This document shows, piece by piece, positions 41,361 through 49,940 of a stretch of DNA of 64,000 nt. The notes under the pieces were generated by a model. The model did not search any database, was not told the origin of the DNA, and saw nothing but the letters and a program-made list of their open reading frames with translations. Each line of letters begins with the position of its first letter. Position 1 is the stretch's first letter. Position numbers and translations under genes: made by a program. This DNA is from Microbispora rosea. GTDB taxonomy: Bacteria; Actinomycetota; Actinomycetes; Streptosporangiales; Streptosporangiaceae. The stretch covers positions 1 to 64,000 of the forward strand of contig NZ_FTNI01000022.1 in NCBI RefSeq assembly GCF_900156315.1, in the 5' to 3' direction.

Positions 41361-42931
41361 TCCGGCGACTCGTACACCCGCCCGTCGGAGCCGAAGACCA
41401 GGTAGCGGTCGAAGTCGGCCGCGAACCAGCGGTCGTGCGTCACCGCCAGCACGGTGCCCGCGAAGGCGTCCAGGCCCTGTTGCAGGGCCTCGGCGCTGGC
41501 CAGGTCGAGGTTGTCGGTCGGCTCGTCGAGCAGCAGCAGCGTGGCGCCCGACAGTTCGAGCAGCAGGATCTGCAGGCGGGCCTGCTGGCCGCCCGACAGC
41601 GTCTCGAACCGCTGCTCGGCGACCCGGCCGGCGAGCTCGTAGCGGGCCAGGGCCTTCATCGCCTCGTTCTTCAGCCGGGCGTGCTCGGTCATGACGATCT
41701 CACAGGGCGTACGGCCGAGCAGTTCGGGCCGGGCGTGGGTCTGCGCGAAATGCCCGGGGACCACCCGCGCGCCGAGCCGCATCGCGCCCGAGTGACGCAC
41801 GTCCTCCCCGGCCAGCAGCCGCAGGAAGTGCGACTTGCCGGACCCGTTCGAGCCGAGCACGGCGACCCGCTCGCCGTACCAGACCTCCAGGTCGAAGGGC
41901 TTCATGAGACCGGTCAGCTCCAGGCCCTCGCACATCACCGCGCGCTTGCCGGTGCGTCCGCCGCGCAGCCGCATGCTGATGACCTGGTCCTTCGCCGAGA
42001 GCTCCGGCGGCCCGGCCTCCTCGAACCGGCGCAGCCGGGTCTGCGCGGCGTGATAGGCGGAGCTCATGCCGTCGTTGTAGGTGGCCTTCTGCTTGAGCAT
42101 GACCACCAGGCGCCTGAGCTTGGCGTGCTCCTCGTCCCAGCGCCTGCGCAGCTCGTCGAGCCGCTCGTTGCGCTCCCGCCGCGCCTCGGCGTACGTCGCG
42201 AAGCCGCCGCCGTGGATCCAGACGTTGCCCGACTCGACCGTGACGATCCGGTCGGCGGCGTTGGCGAGCAGCTGCCGGTCGTGGGAGACCAGCAGCACGG
42301 TCTTCGGCGTCTCGCGCAGCGCCGTCTCCAGCCACACCTTGCCCGGCACGTCGAGGTAGTTGTCCGGCTCGTCGAGCAGCAGCACCTGGTCGGGCCCGCG
42401 CAGCAGGGCCTCCAGCACCAGCCTCTTCTGCTCGCCGCCCGACAGAGTGGCGACCTCGCGATACTTCACCCGGTCGTACGGCGTGCCGAGTGCGGCCATC
42501 GCGCAGGCGTCCCAGAGCACCTCGATGTCGTAGCCCCCGGCGTCGGTGTAGTCGGTGATCGCCTGGGCGTACCGCATCTGGGTCTTCTCGTCGTCCCGCT
42601 CCATCATCACCAGCTCGGCGGCGTCGAGCCGTTCCGCCGCCGTCCTGACCCGTTCCGGGGCGACGCTGAGCAGCAGGTCCTGGACCGTACGGCCGTCCCT
42701 GATGTTGCCCACGAACTGCCGCATCACGCCGAGCCCGCCCGAATGGGCCACCGAGCCCTCGACCGGCTGGAGATCGCCCGCGATCATCCGCAGCAGGGTC
42801 GTCTTGCCCGCGCCGTTCGGGCCGACCAGGGCCGCCTTGACGCCCTCCCCCACCCGGAACGAGATGTCGTTCAGCAGCATCCTGCCGTCCGGCAGCACAT
42901 GCGTCAGATGCCCGACCTCGACATGCCCCAC
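41321..42931 (-). CDS. ABC-F family ATP-binding protein
   Basis: A 536-residue protein with two ABC domains and no membrane part. Domain 1 has AALVGPNGAGKTTLLRMIAG, LSGGEQKRLVLEALL and VLLLDEPDNYLDVP. Domain 2 has VAVLGSNGSGKSHFLRLLAG, LSGGQQARLQILLLEL and LLLLDEPTDNLDLAS. The linker between them (RRLVVMLKQKATYNDGMSSA) is the ribosome-contacting PtIM region. ABC-F proteins act on the ribosome, either as translation factors or for antibiotic protection; the short linker fits a translation factor of the EttA/Uup kind more than resistance. GTG 42931 follows AGGAG. Its last 40 bases are duplicated at 38276. Confidence 0.9.
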   Translation of the reverse strand: MGHVEVGHLTHVLPDGRMLLNDISFRVGEGVKAALVGPNGAGKTTLLRMIAGDLQPVEGSVAHSGGLGVMRQFVGNIRDGRTVQDLLLSVAPERVRTAAERLDAAELVMMERDDEKTQMRYAQAITDYTDAGGYDIEVLWDACAMAALGTPYDRVKYREVATLSGGEQKRLVLEALLRGPDQVLLLDEPDNYLDVPGKVWLETALRETPKTVLLVSHDRQLLANAADRIVTVESGNVWIHGGGFATYAEARRERNERLDELRRRWDEEHAKLRRLVVMLKQKATYNDGMSSAYHAAQTRLRRFEEAGPPELSAKDQVISMRLRGGRTGKRAVMCEGLELTGLMKPFDLEVWYGERVAVLGSNGSGKSHFLRLLAGEDVRHSGAMRLGARVVPGHFAQTHARPELLGRTPCEIVMTEHARLKNEAMKALARYELAGRVAEQRFETLSGGQQARLQILLLELSGATLLLLDEPTDNLDLASAEALQQGLDAFAGTVLAVTHDRWFAADFDRYLVFGSDGRVYESPEPVWDETRVVRPR

Positions 42932-43090
42932 CGCGGATCTCCTGCTCGGATGTGTTCGTGCGCTTCCCGCGCAGGCTACTCACCACATCTACACGCGGCA
43001 TCTCTTTTTCGTCGGCCACGCCGTCGAGACGCTCTTCGGGCGGAGCCACCGAGGAACCGGCCGGTCTCGAAGCGTTCCCGTCTCCGGAGC

Positions 43091-43121
43091 ATAGGAACGG
43101 TTCGGGACCAAGTGTTCCTAT
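43091..43121. other. Inverted repeat over the Fic start codon
   Basis: ATAGGAAC (43091-43098) and GTTCCTAT (43114-43121) are exact complements around a 15-base loop. The right arm contains the first two bases of the ATG of the Fic remnant. It could be an operator or an RNA hairpin hiding the start. Confidence 0.5.
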
Positions 43122-43938
43122 GGAGCGAAGGGAGCGACTGGCCAAGGCGGATCTGGCATCACGTGCCGGCATAGAGACGCATGACGACACGGCCTACGCC
43201 GTCCTTGGAAACGTCAGGGCGATGGAATCAGCTCTCGATCTCGCGGACGCGCCGAGGATCGACGTCGAGGACATTCTGACGCTCCACCGGAAGTTGTTCG
43301 GCGGAACTCGGGACGAACGCTTCGGCGGACAGATCAGGGCCGAGCAGAACTGGGTCGGTGGGACCGGGATGTCACCATGCACAGCCGATTTCGTTCCTCC
43401 CCCACCCGACCGGGTCCATGATCTCCTCGAGGACCTGTGCGCGTACATCTCAGGAGACGAACATCCCGCTCTGGTGCAAGCCGCCATCGCTCACGCTCAG
43501 TTCGAGACGATCCATCCGTTCGTCGACGGCAACGGCCGCACGGGGCGAGCACTCATCCATCTGATCCTCAAGAGGCGGGGGCTGGCGCCCCGTGTCGTCC
43601 CGCCGATCAGTCTGGTTCTGGCGTCGCACGCCGATGCCTACGTCTCCGCGCTCACCGCGTACCGCTACGAAGGAGCCGCCGACTCACGCCGAGCCCAGGA
43701 GGGAATCGGGCCGATTCGGCGCGGACTCATCAGCGCTCTCACCGGATTCGAGCGTGCCCTCGCCAGGCACCACCCGCGCGTCCGGTCCCCTACCGCCCAT
43801 GAGGCGTTTGTGCCGCGACGCCTGCCGCCGTGGGCGGCCGACGAGGTGCGGAGGGTGTGTCCCCGCTGCCGGGCCGAGACGGGGAAGGGTCAGGGCCGGC
43901 TCTGGCAGCGCACCTCCCCTCGTCCATGCGGCCCCTGA
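43120..43938 (+). pseudogene. Fic family protein remnant, truncated at both ends
   Basis: A 272-codon frame with the complete Fic core: HPFVDGNGRTGRALIHLILK (HxFxxGNGRxxR), the target-clamp region QIRAEQNWVGGTGM and the segment YVSALTAYRYEG. The N-terminal Fic_N domain is missing: the frame opens right before DLASRAGIETHDDTAYAVL, which aligns with the inhibitory-helix area of intact proteins. After QEGIGPIRRG the usual helical tail is replaced by unrelated Arg/Pro-rich residues. Intact homologues are about 370 residues. The catalytic motif is complete, so a small active AMP-transferase cannot be excluded, but loss of the regulatory part makes a decayed gene more likely. Confidence 0.6.
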
Positions 43939-44008
43939 GATCCGACCGCTGAGGACCCTGCCGAGAGCCGCCCCCGGAATCAGGCCCTGGGATCCGGCCC
44001 CGGATCCG

Positions 44009-44069
44009 CTCTGAGATGCGGCTCTGAGATGCGGCTCTGAGATGCGGCTCTGAGATGCGGCTCTGAGAT
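44009..44069. repeat. 13-bp tandem repeat (4.7 copies)
   Basis: CTCTGAGATGCGG is repeated four times without change and then nine bases more (CTCTGAGAT). It lies between the Fic remnant and the LuxE-like operon. There are no spacers, so it is not a CRISPR. A TTGACC box near 44106 may belong to the promoter of the next gene. Confidence 0.85.
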
Positions 44070-44175
44070 CTGGTGCCCGATCTTTTTCCACAGTTCCGGA
44101 ATCCCTTGACCTGGTGGCGAATCGCCCGGAAATAGCCTGGCATTTCAGGGGATTTCCGAGTCAAAGGGGCCGGAT

Positions 44176-45270
44176 ATGTCAACAGATCCGATCCTCGACT
44201 GCCCGCTCGACCAGGTCCCGGAGGGTCCGGAGTTCATCGAGGCCGCCATGCGGTGGCACTTCAGCCCGGAGACCGGCTCGCCGTTCTGGCTGGAGCGGGC
44301 GAAGACACTCGGCTTCGACCCGCGTGAGGACGTGCGCACCTTCGAGGACCTGCGCCGCTTCCCCAACGTGGCCAACGAGCTGCGCGACGTCCGGGTGGAG
44401 GACCTCATCCCCCGGGGGTACGGCCCGGACGCGGACGTGATCGGCGTGTACGAGAGCGGCGGCACGACAGGGCCGCCCAAGCGCGTCGTGCTGCTGCGCG
44501 ACTGGCTGGAACGGCTGATGCACCGGACCCAGCAGGGTCTGCAGGAGAGGGGCTATCCCGAGAGCGGCCACTGGCTGGCGCTCGGGCCGACCGGGCCGCA
44601 CGTCTTCGGCGAGCTGGTCCGCTGGCAGGCCGCGCGGCGGGGCGGCATCCGGTTCACGGTCGACATGGATCCCCGGTGGGTGAAGAGGTGCATCGCCGAG
44701 GGCCGTGGAGACGAGGCCGAGCGCTACGCCGAGCACCTGATCGACCAGAGCACCTACATCCTGGAGACCCAGGACGTGCGGGTATTGGTGACCACACCGC
44801 CGCTGCTGACACGGCTGGCCCGCAGGAGCGCGCTCGTCGAGCTGATCAACGCGAAGGTCGCCGCGATCAGCTGGGGCGGCGCGCACATGGACCCCGACAC
44901 CCGCTACCTGCTCCGCACCGAGGTCTTCCCGAACGTCAAGCTGTACGGCACGTACGGCAGCACGATGATCCTCGGCGGGCTGGCCGAGCGGGTCGTGCCG
45001 CCGGAGGAGGACCTCGTCATCTTCGACGCGTTCTCGCCCTACATCATGTTCTCGGTGGTGGACCAGGAGACCGGCGAGGCCGTCCGGTACGGCGACCGCG
45101 GCCAGGTCGTGATGCACCACGTCAGCAAGAGCTTCCTGCTGCCCAACAACCTCGAACGCGACCTGGCCACCAGTGTGGCGCCGCCGCCGGGGCAGCTGGG
45201 CGACTCCGTCGCCGACGTCGGCCCGCTCCCCACCTTCGAGAACGAGACGGTCATCGAGGGGGTGTACTGA
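44176..45270 (+). CDS. LuxE/EhpF-like acyl-adenylating protein
   Basis: A 364-residue adenylate-forming protein of the PaaK/LuxE-like group often labelled phenazine antibiotic biosynthesis protein. The ATP loop is GVYESGGTTGPPKRVVLLRD. Later come ISWGGAHMDPDTRYLLRTEV, FPNVKLYGTYGSTMILGG (A5-like) and YGDRGQVVMHHVSKSFLLPN with an Arg/Lys hinge. In EhpF/EhpG it is proposed to activate a carboxylate that the LuxC-like partner reduces. The next gene is that partner, overlapping its stop by one base (TGATG). No phenazine or lux genes are near, so the acid is unknown. Confidence 0.8.
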   Translation: MSTDPILDCPLDQVPEGPEFIEAAMRWHFSPETGSPFWLERAKTLGFDPREDVRTFEDLRRFPNVANELRDVRVEDLIPRGYGPDADVIGVYESGGTTGPPKRVVLLRDWLERLMHRTQQGLQERGYPESGHWLALGPTGPHVFGELVRWQAARRGGIRFTVDMDPRWVKRCIAEGRGDEAERYAEHLIDQSTYILETQDVRVLVTTPPLLTRLARRSALVELINAKVAAISWGGAHMDPDTRYLLRTEVFPNVKLYGTYGSTMILGGLAERVVPPEEDLVIFDAFSPYIMFSVVDQETGEAVRYGDRGQVVMHHVSKSFLLPNNLERDLATSVAPPPGQLGDSVADVGPLPTFENETVIEGVY

Positions 45271-46640
45271 TGGACGAGCTGATCCGGCTCGACGCACTGG
45301 GCGCGGGCGGGCCCTACCACAGCCGCAGCCGGTTGACGATCACGGAGCTGACCGGGACGCCGGTCGCCGAGCTGAGCCTGGTGCCGCGGCTGTTCGTCCA
45401 GCGGACGATGGCGGCCCTGCGCGAGGCACGGACCCTGCCGGCCCACGAGCGGGCGACGGCACTCGCCCGCTCGGGGCGGCTCTTCGCGACCGGCGTGGTG
45501 GACGGCATCCCGGCGGAGGAATACCAGCACATCGTCAGCCGCGTCTCGGGGATGCCGATCACCGTGGTCCGGTCGGCTACCGCGGGCATCGGGCGGCGGG
45601 CAGGAGAGGCGTACCGCACCACCCGGTACGCCCGGCCGCAGGGCGCGGTGGACGACTGGCGCGACCCGCTCACGCGCAACGGCCAGGCGGTCTGGACGCG
45701 GCGCGGCGACGTCTTCGCCGTACACGCCGCGGGCAACCACCCGGGCGTGCACACCCTGTGGCTGGAGGCCCTGGCGCTCGGCTACCGGGTCGCGGTGCGC
45801 CCCTCGCGGCGCGAGCCGTTTACCCCGCACCGCCTGATCACGGCGCTGCGGGAGTCGGGGTTCGGCGACGACCAGGTGGTGCTCCTGCCGACCGACTACG
45901 CGGTGGCCGACGACGTCATCCGCGACGCCGACCTCGCCATGGTGTACGGCGGCGAGGAGGTCGTGAACAAGTACGGCAACGACGTCAGGGTGCTGCCGCA
46001 GGGCCCGGGACGGTCCAAGATCCTTCTCACCGGGCACGACTGGGAGTCCCACCTGGGGACGCTCGTGGACTCGGTCAGCGCCTTCGGAGGGACGGCCTGC
46101 GTGAACACGACCGCCGTCTTCGTGGAGGGCGATCCGGCGCCGGTGGCCGAGGCCGTCGCGGAACGGCTCTCGGCGATCCCGAGCCTGCCGCCGGAGGACG
46201 ACGGCGCGGTGCTGCCCGTCCAGCCGGTCGCGGACGCGCACGCGATCGAGAAGTACCTGCTCGACCACGTGAACGGCGCCACGCCCGTGCTCGGCGGCGA
46301 CGGCGTGGTGGACGACCTGGGCGACGGCAGCGCGGTCCTGCGACCCGCCGTCTTCCGGGTGGACCGGCCTGACGCGCCCCAGACGGGCATCGAGCTGTCG
46401 TTTCCCTGCGTGTGGTTCGCGCCCTGGAGCCGGGCGGACGGCGTCGAACCGCTGCGGAACACGCTCGTGCTGACAGCGATCACGGATGACGACGGGCTGG
46501 TCGACCACCTGGTGGAGGATCCGTCGATCAGGAACGTCTACCTGGGCGACACCCCCACGTATCTGATGCCGCCGTGGGTTCCGCACGACTCCTACCTCGG
46601 CGAGTTCCTCATGCGCACAAAAGGTGTCATACGCACTTAA
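45270..46640 (+). CDS. LuxC/EhpG-like acyl reductase (aldehyde dehydrogenase fold)
   Basis: A 456-residue protein. GDVFAVHAAGNHPGVHTLWL is the nucleotide-binding region, YGGEEVVNKYGNDVRVLPQG and the catalytic segment FGGTACVNTTAVFV (nucleophilic Cys) are those of LuxC-type acyl reductases within the ALDH superfamily. It would reduce the activated acid made by the preceding gene to an aldehyde, using NADPH. The start overlaps the stop of the adenylating gene as TGATG, so the two are made together. The stop is followed by a promoter-like stretch and the hydrolase gene. Confidence 0.82.
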   Translation: MDELIRLDALGAGGPYHSRSRLTITELTGTPVAELSLVPRLFVQRTMAALREARTLPAHERATALARSGRLFATGVVDGIPAEEYQHIVSRVSGMPITVVRSATAGIGRRAGEAYRTTRYARPQGAVDDWRDPLTRNGQAVWTRRGDVFAVHAAGNHPGVHTLWLEALALGYRVAVRPSRREPFTPHRLITALRESGFGDDQVVLLPTDYAVADDVIRDADLAMVYGGEEVVNKYGNDVRVLPQGPGRSKILLTGHDWESHLGTLVDSVSAFGGTACVNTTAVFVEGDPAPVAEAVAERLSAIPSLPPEDDGAVLPVQPVADAHAIEKYLLDHVNGATPVLGGDGVVDDLGDGSAVLRPAVFRVDRPDAPQTGIELSFPCVWFAPWSRADGVEPLRNTLVLTAITDDDGLVDHLVEDPSIRNVYLGDTPTYLMPPWVPHDSYLGEFLMRTKGVIRT

Positions 46641-46652
46641 CCAACCGATAAA

Positions 46653-46672
46653 GGCCCAGTAGATTCTGGGCC
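46653..46672 (+). promoter_or_regulatory. Hairpin and -10-like box touching the hydrolase start
   Basis: GGCCCAG (46653-46659) and CTGGGCC (46666-46672) form a 7-bp perfect stem whose loop is TAGATT. The stem ends at the base before the ATG. TAGATT, 7 bases from the ATG, also fits a -10 box for a leaderless mRNA. Alternatively the hairpin ends the LuxE/LuxC transcript. Confidence 0.45.
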
Positions 46673-47788
46673 ATGCGCAAGACGAGACGGTGGCGGCGCC
46701 GCCTGCTGCAGGCGCTCGCCGTCGTCGTGGTGCTCGCGGTGGCCGCCGTCGGCGGCGCGGGCTGGTACTACTCCGGCCTGGTCATCGACCCCGTCCACAC
46801 CTCCGGCTATCCCCTGGAGGTGACGGCCGTCAGCGGCGACCAGGTCACGATCAAGGGCGGCGCCGACACGGCCGCCCCCGGCACGTACGGCCTGACCTGG
46901 GCGGACGGCAACGCGCTGCTGGGCCAGGTGATCGCGAGCGGAGCCGGCACGGTGACCAGGAAGGTCACCGAGGTCGTCCACGGCGAGCTGCGTCCCGGCG
47001 TGCACGCCTACCTCGACCGATGGATGTGGGGCCACGCGACCCCGGCCGCCGCCGGCGTGCCGTACACGGACGTGAAGGTCCCCTCACCGCTCGGCGACTT
47101 CCCCGGCTGGCGGACCGAGGGCACCTCGGCGACCTGGGTGATCGCCGTACACGGCCGCAACGGCGGCCCTGGGGAGGCCCTGCGCGTGCTGCCGGTTTTC
47201 CACAGCCTGGGGATGCCGGTGCTGGGCATCACCTACCGCAACGACGAGGGCGCCCCCGCGAGCTCGGACGGCAAGCTCCACCTCGGCGCCACCGAATGGC
47301 AGGACGTCGCGGCGGCCATCACGTACGCCAGGCAGCAGGGCGCGACCGGCATCGTCCTGTACGGCTGGTCGATGGGCGGGGGCATCGTGCCGATGACCGT
47401 GCGCAACCTGCCCGGCGAACCCATCAAGGCCATGATCCTCGACAGCCCGGTCATCGACTGGCGGGCGCCGATCGCCCTCGGAGCCGAGCAGATGGGCGTG
47501 CCCGGCTTCCTCGTGTCGGTGGGCGAATGGGTCATCGCGCGGCGCACCGGCGTGTCCTTCGACGACGTCGACCACCTGCGGCACGCCCGGGAGTTCACGA
47601 TCCCCACGCTGGTCTTCGTGGACGACGACGACGCGACCGTGCCGGTCGGTCCGGCGCTGCGGTTCGCCGAGGCCCGCCCCGACATCGTCAGGCTCGTACG
47701 GACGAGCGGAGGCGGGCACACGGGCTCCTGGAACGCGGACCCCGGGCGCTACGAGCGGGAGTTGAAGGAGTTCGTCTCGTCCCTGTGA
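46673..47788 (+). CDS. Membrane-anchored alpha/beta hydrolase
   Basis: A 371-residue protein with a basic N-terminus and one membrane helix (about 11-33, LLQALAVVVVLAVAAVGGAG), then an outer alpha/beta hydrolase domain. The nucleophile elbow is YGWSMGGGIVP (Ser), the acid is in VFVDDDDATVP and the His in TSGGGHTGSW. The family resembles peptidase S15/BAAT-like or acyl-esterase proteins. There is no ribosome site; a hairpin with a -10-like loop touches the ATG. It follows the LuxE/LuxC-like pair by 32 bases and may or may not be co-expressed. Substrate unknown. Confidence 0.82.
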   Translation: MRKTRRWRRRLLQALAVVVVLAVAAVGGAGWYYSGLVIDPVHTSGYPLEVTAVSGDQVTIKGGADTAAPGTYGLTWADGNALLGQVIASGAGTVTRKVTEVVHGELRPGVHAYLDRWMWGHATPAAAGVPYTDVKVPSPLGDFPGWRTEGTSATWVIAVHGRNGGPGEALRVLPVFHSLGMPVLGITYRNDEGAPASSDGKLHLGATEWQDVAAAITYARQQGATGIVLYGWSMGGGIVPMTVRNLPGEPIKAMILDSPVIDWRAPIALGAEQMGVPGFLVSVGEWVIARRTGVSFDDVDHLRHAREFTIPTLVFVDDDDATVPVGPALRFAEARPDIVRLVRTSGGGHTGSWNADPGRYERELKEFVSSL

Positions 47789-47832
47789 CGGGAGCCGGCC
47801 CGGGAAGCGCCGGAAGGTCCCGTGACGGTCTG

Positions 47833-48543
47833 TCAGCCCGGGACGACCACGGTCATCGAGCTGGCGACCAGGGTGAAGCCGAGCCGTTCGTACACGCGTC
47901 TGGCCGGGTTGCCCTCGGACACGGCAAGGCCCAGCCGCTCCCATCCATCCGCCGCCGCCCTCTCCCGTGCGGCGGCCAGCATGCGGGCCCCGAGGCCGGA
48001 GGGCGTGCGGGCGGGGTGCCGGAAGACCTCGACCACCCAGGGACGGCCGTTGAAGAGCGTGACCAGCACGCCGCCGGCCACCACATCGTCCCGGTCCACG
48101 GCGAGCACGCTGCAGGAGAGAAGCTCGCCCGTCACCTTCCCCTCCAGCAACGGGGTGAGGACGTCGCGCAACGCGGCGGCGTCGTCCACGGGCCGGTGGT
48201 CGGGATGACCCGGCGGATAGGCCGCCCGCCACGCGTCGAACAGCTCTTCCGCAGGGCGGTCGCAGGGCGTGAACCGGAGGCCGCCGGGGGCGCCGGCCTC
48301 GGCGGGCGGCGCCGTACGCAGCTCACAGGTCATCTCGTGGGCGTGCCGCATCACGCGGGCGCCGCGCGCGACGAGCGCCTCGCCCAGGTCCACCGGCCCC
48401 GCCACCGCCCAGCCCGGCAGCTTCGTCATGATCGCGTCGACCGCCCCCGGGCCCACGACCTCGACCAGGTCGGCGCACGGCAGCCCGTACCGCTGGTTGT
48501 CCACATAACTGACGGCGGGAGCGCCGTCCGCCCCGGTCAGCAT
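47833..48543 (-). CDS. GNAT family N-acetyltransferase
   Basis: A 236-residue protein. The N-terminal half (YVDNQRYGLPCADLVEVVGP onward) is family specific. The C-terminal half is a GNAT domain with the acetyl-CoA loop VFRHPARTPSGLGARMLAAA and NPARRVYERLGFTLVASS. It should acetylate an amine of a small molecule or protein. ATG 48543 is used; GTG directly before it is an alternative. The gene converges with the hydrolase at its 3' end and diverges from a methyltransferase. Confidence 0.75.
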   Translation of the reverse strand: MLTGADGAPAVSYVDNQRYGLPCADLVEVVGPGAVDAIMTKLPGWAVAGPVDLGEALVARGARVMRHAHEMTCELRTAPPAEAGAPGGLRFTPCDRPAEELFDAWRAAYPPGHPDHRPVDDAAALRDVLTPLLEGKVTGELLSCSVLAVDRDDVVAGGVLVTLFNGRPWVVEVFRHPARTPSGLGARMLAAARERAAADGWERLGLAVSEGNPARRVYERLGFTLVASSMTVVVPG

Positions 48544-49028
48544 CACTCGTTCCACAGGAGGGAGGCTCCCCGAGCACGACGAGAGCGGGCAACACCTTTT
48601 CCCCCGGCGCACCTCCCCTGCCGGACGCCGAGCCCGGAAAGACCCTCTTCCTCCGTGGTTGAGCACGGGCTCCGGCGACCGGCTCGGAAAAAGATGGCGT
48701 GGCCCGGGAACAACGAGTGCGGAGACATGGTTGGATGAAGCGTGGCCGGTGTGCAGGTGTCCCCGGGCCTCACCTAATTTGCCTTCGCGGACTACCGTTC
48801 GGCTGGAGCCGCGTTGTGCCTTTCGCCGAGAGGCGACCCGGCACCGGCACCACACGTGCGGGACCCCGGCAGGAGATCCTCCTGCCGGGGTCCTGGCGTC
48901 TACGGGGGCCTCCACGCGCCCCTCGGGGGTGAACCGTTCACCGCCGCAGGCCGCCTGACCCCCGCGAATATCACCCGCCTTACCCCTTTGCATCCACTTT
49001 TGTCGGCTGCGGGTGACAAGATGCGTCC
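48544..49028. other. Divergent intergenic region with a strong isolated hairpin
   Basis: No gene is convincing in these 485 bases. GGACCCCGGCAGGAG (48861-48875) and its exact complement (48879-48893) form a 15-bp stem with loop ATC. Both flanking genes point away from it, so it is not a terminator of either. It could close a short RNA, or be part of the leader of the methyltransferase gene at 49029. Confidence 0.5.
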
Positions 49029-49685
49029 GTGCCTGATTTGGATCCGCAGTCGATCGCTGCCTACTGGGATGCGGAGGCAGACACCTTCGACGACGAGGCC
49101 GACCACGGGCTTCGCGACCTCCGGGTCCGGGCGGCCTGGGCGGGGCGGCTGCGGTCCTGGATGCCGCGTCCTCCCGCCGACGTCCTCGACCTGGGCTGCG
49201 GCACCGGCTCGCTGACGCTGCTGCTGGCCGAGCAGGGACATCGGCCGGTGGGCGTGGACCTGTCCCCCAGGATGGCCGAGGCGGCCCGGGGCAAGCTCGC
49301 CGCCGCGGGCTTCGCCGCGCCCGTCCTCACCGGCGATGCGAGCGACCCGCCGGCCGCCGCCGGAACCTCCTTCGACGTCGTCCTGGCCCGGCATCTGCTG
49401 TGGACCCTGCCCGCCCCGGAGCGCGCGTTGCGCACCTGGATGGGTCTGCTGCGCCCGCAAGGCCGGCTGATCCTCATCGAGGGCAACTGGCAGGCCTCCG
49501 GGGACGGCCCGCCGTACGTGCCGGGCGCCGGCGCCCTGCCCTGGCTGGGCGGGGTGAGCGCCGGACCTCTCGTCGAGGTGCTGCGGCCGTACGCCGCGAG
49601 TGTGGCGGTGGAGCCGCTAACCGACCCGGTGCTGTGGGGCAAGCCCATCCACGACGAACGATACGCCGTAATCGCCAACCGCTGA
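49029..49685 (+). CDS. Class I SAM-dependent methyltransferase
   Basis: A 218-residue methyltransferase of the UbiE/Methyltransf_11 type. It starts VPDLDPQSIAAYWDAEADTF. Motif I is ADVLDLGCGTGSLTLLLAEQ (about 52-71), then VGVDLSPRMAEAARGKLA and FDVVLARHLLWTLPAPERAL. The target is unknown; similar proteins methylate small metabolites or siderophore-type compounds. GTG 49029 has no ribosome site. It is followed by 255 bases before the repeat-protein gene. Confidence 0.8.
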   Translation: MPDLDPQSIAAYWDAEADTFDDEADHGLRDLRVRAAWAGRLRSWMPRPPADVLDLGCGTGSLTLLLAEQGHRPVGVDLSPRMAEAARGKLAAAGFAAPVLTGDASDPPAAAGTSFDVVLARHLLWTLPAPERALRTWMGLLRPQGRLILIEGNWQASGDGPPYVPGAGALPWLGGVSAGPLVEVLRPYAASVAVEPLTDPVLWGKPIHDERYAVIANR

Positions 49686-49940
49686 GCTGCGTATTCTGCG
49701 GAAAACACGCAATGCCGATTCCGTAAACGTCTCGGCAATTAGTCGAAGCGCATTGCCGGCGGAATGCGGGGGCAAAACGGAGCCCGGTCATCCGCGTCGT
49801 CATCGACAGCCACGCCCAACTGCGCACATGGAATGCCACAGTGAACGGCCCGGGAGGGGTCAACTTGCCTGGACGGGCTCCCGAGGCGTGTGACAACGAT
49901 TGAGATACGACCCGATCGCTGATCGGAGAGGAGTATCTCT

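Noticed and set aside
44009..44069. CRISPR-like array
   Set aside because: The 13-bp units are contiguous with no spacers and no cas genes nearby.
48705..48950. A short plus-strand frame over the isolated hairpin
   Set aside because: The 15-bp stem would force an odd peptide; Arg/Pro-rich composition and no conserved feature.
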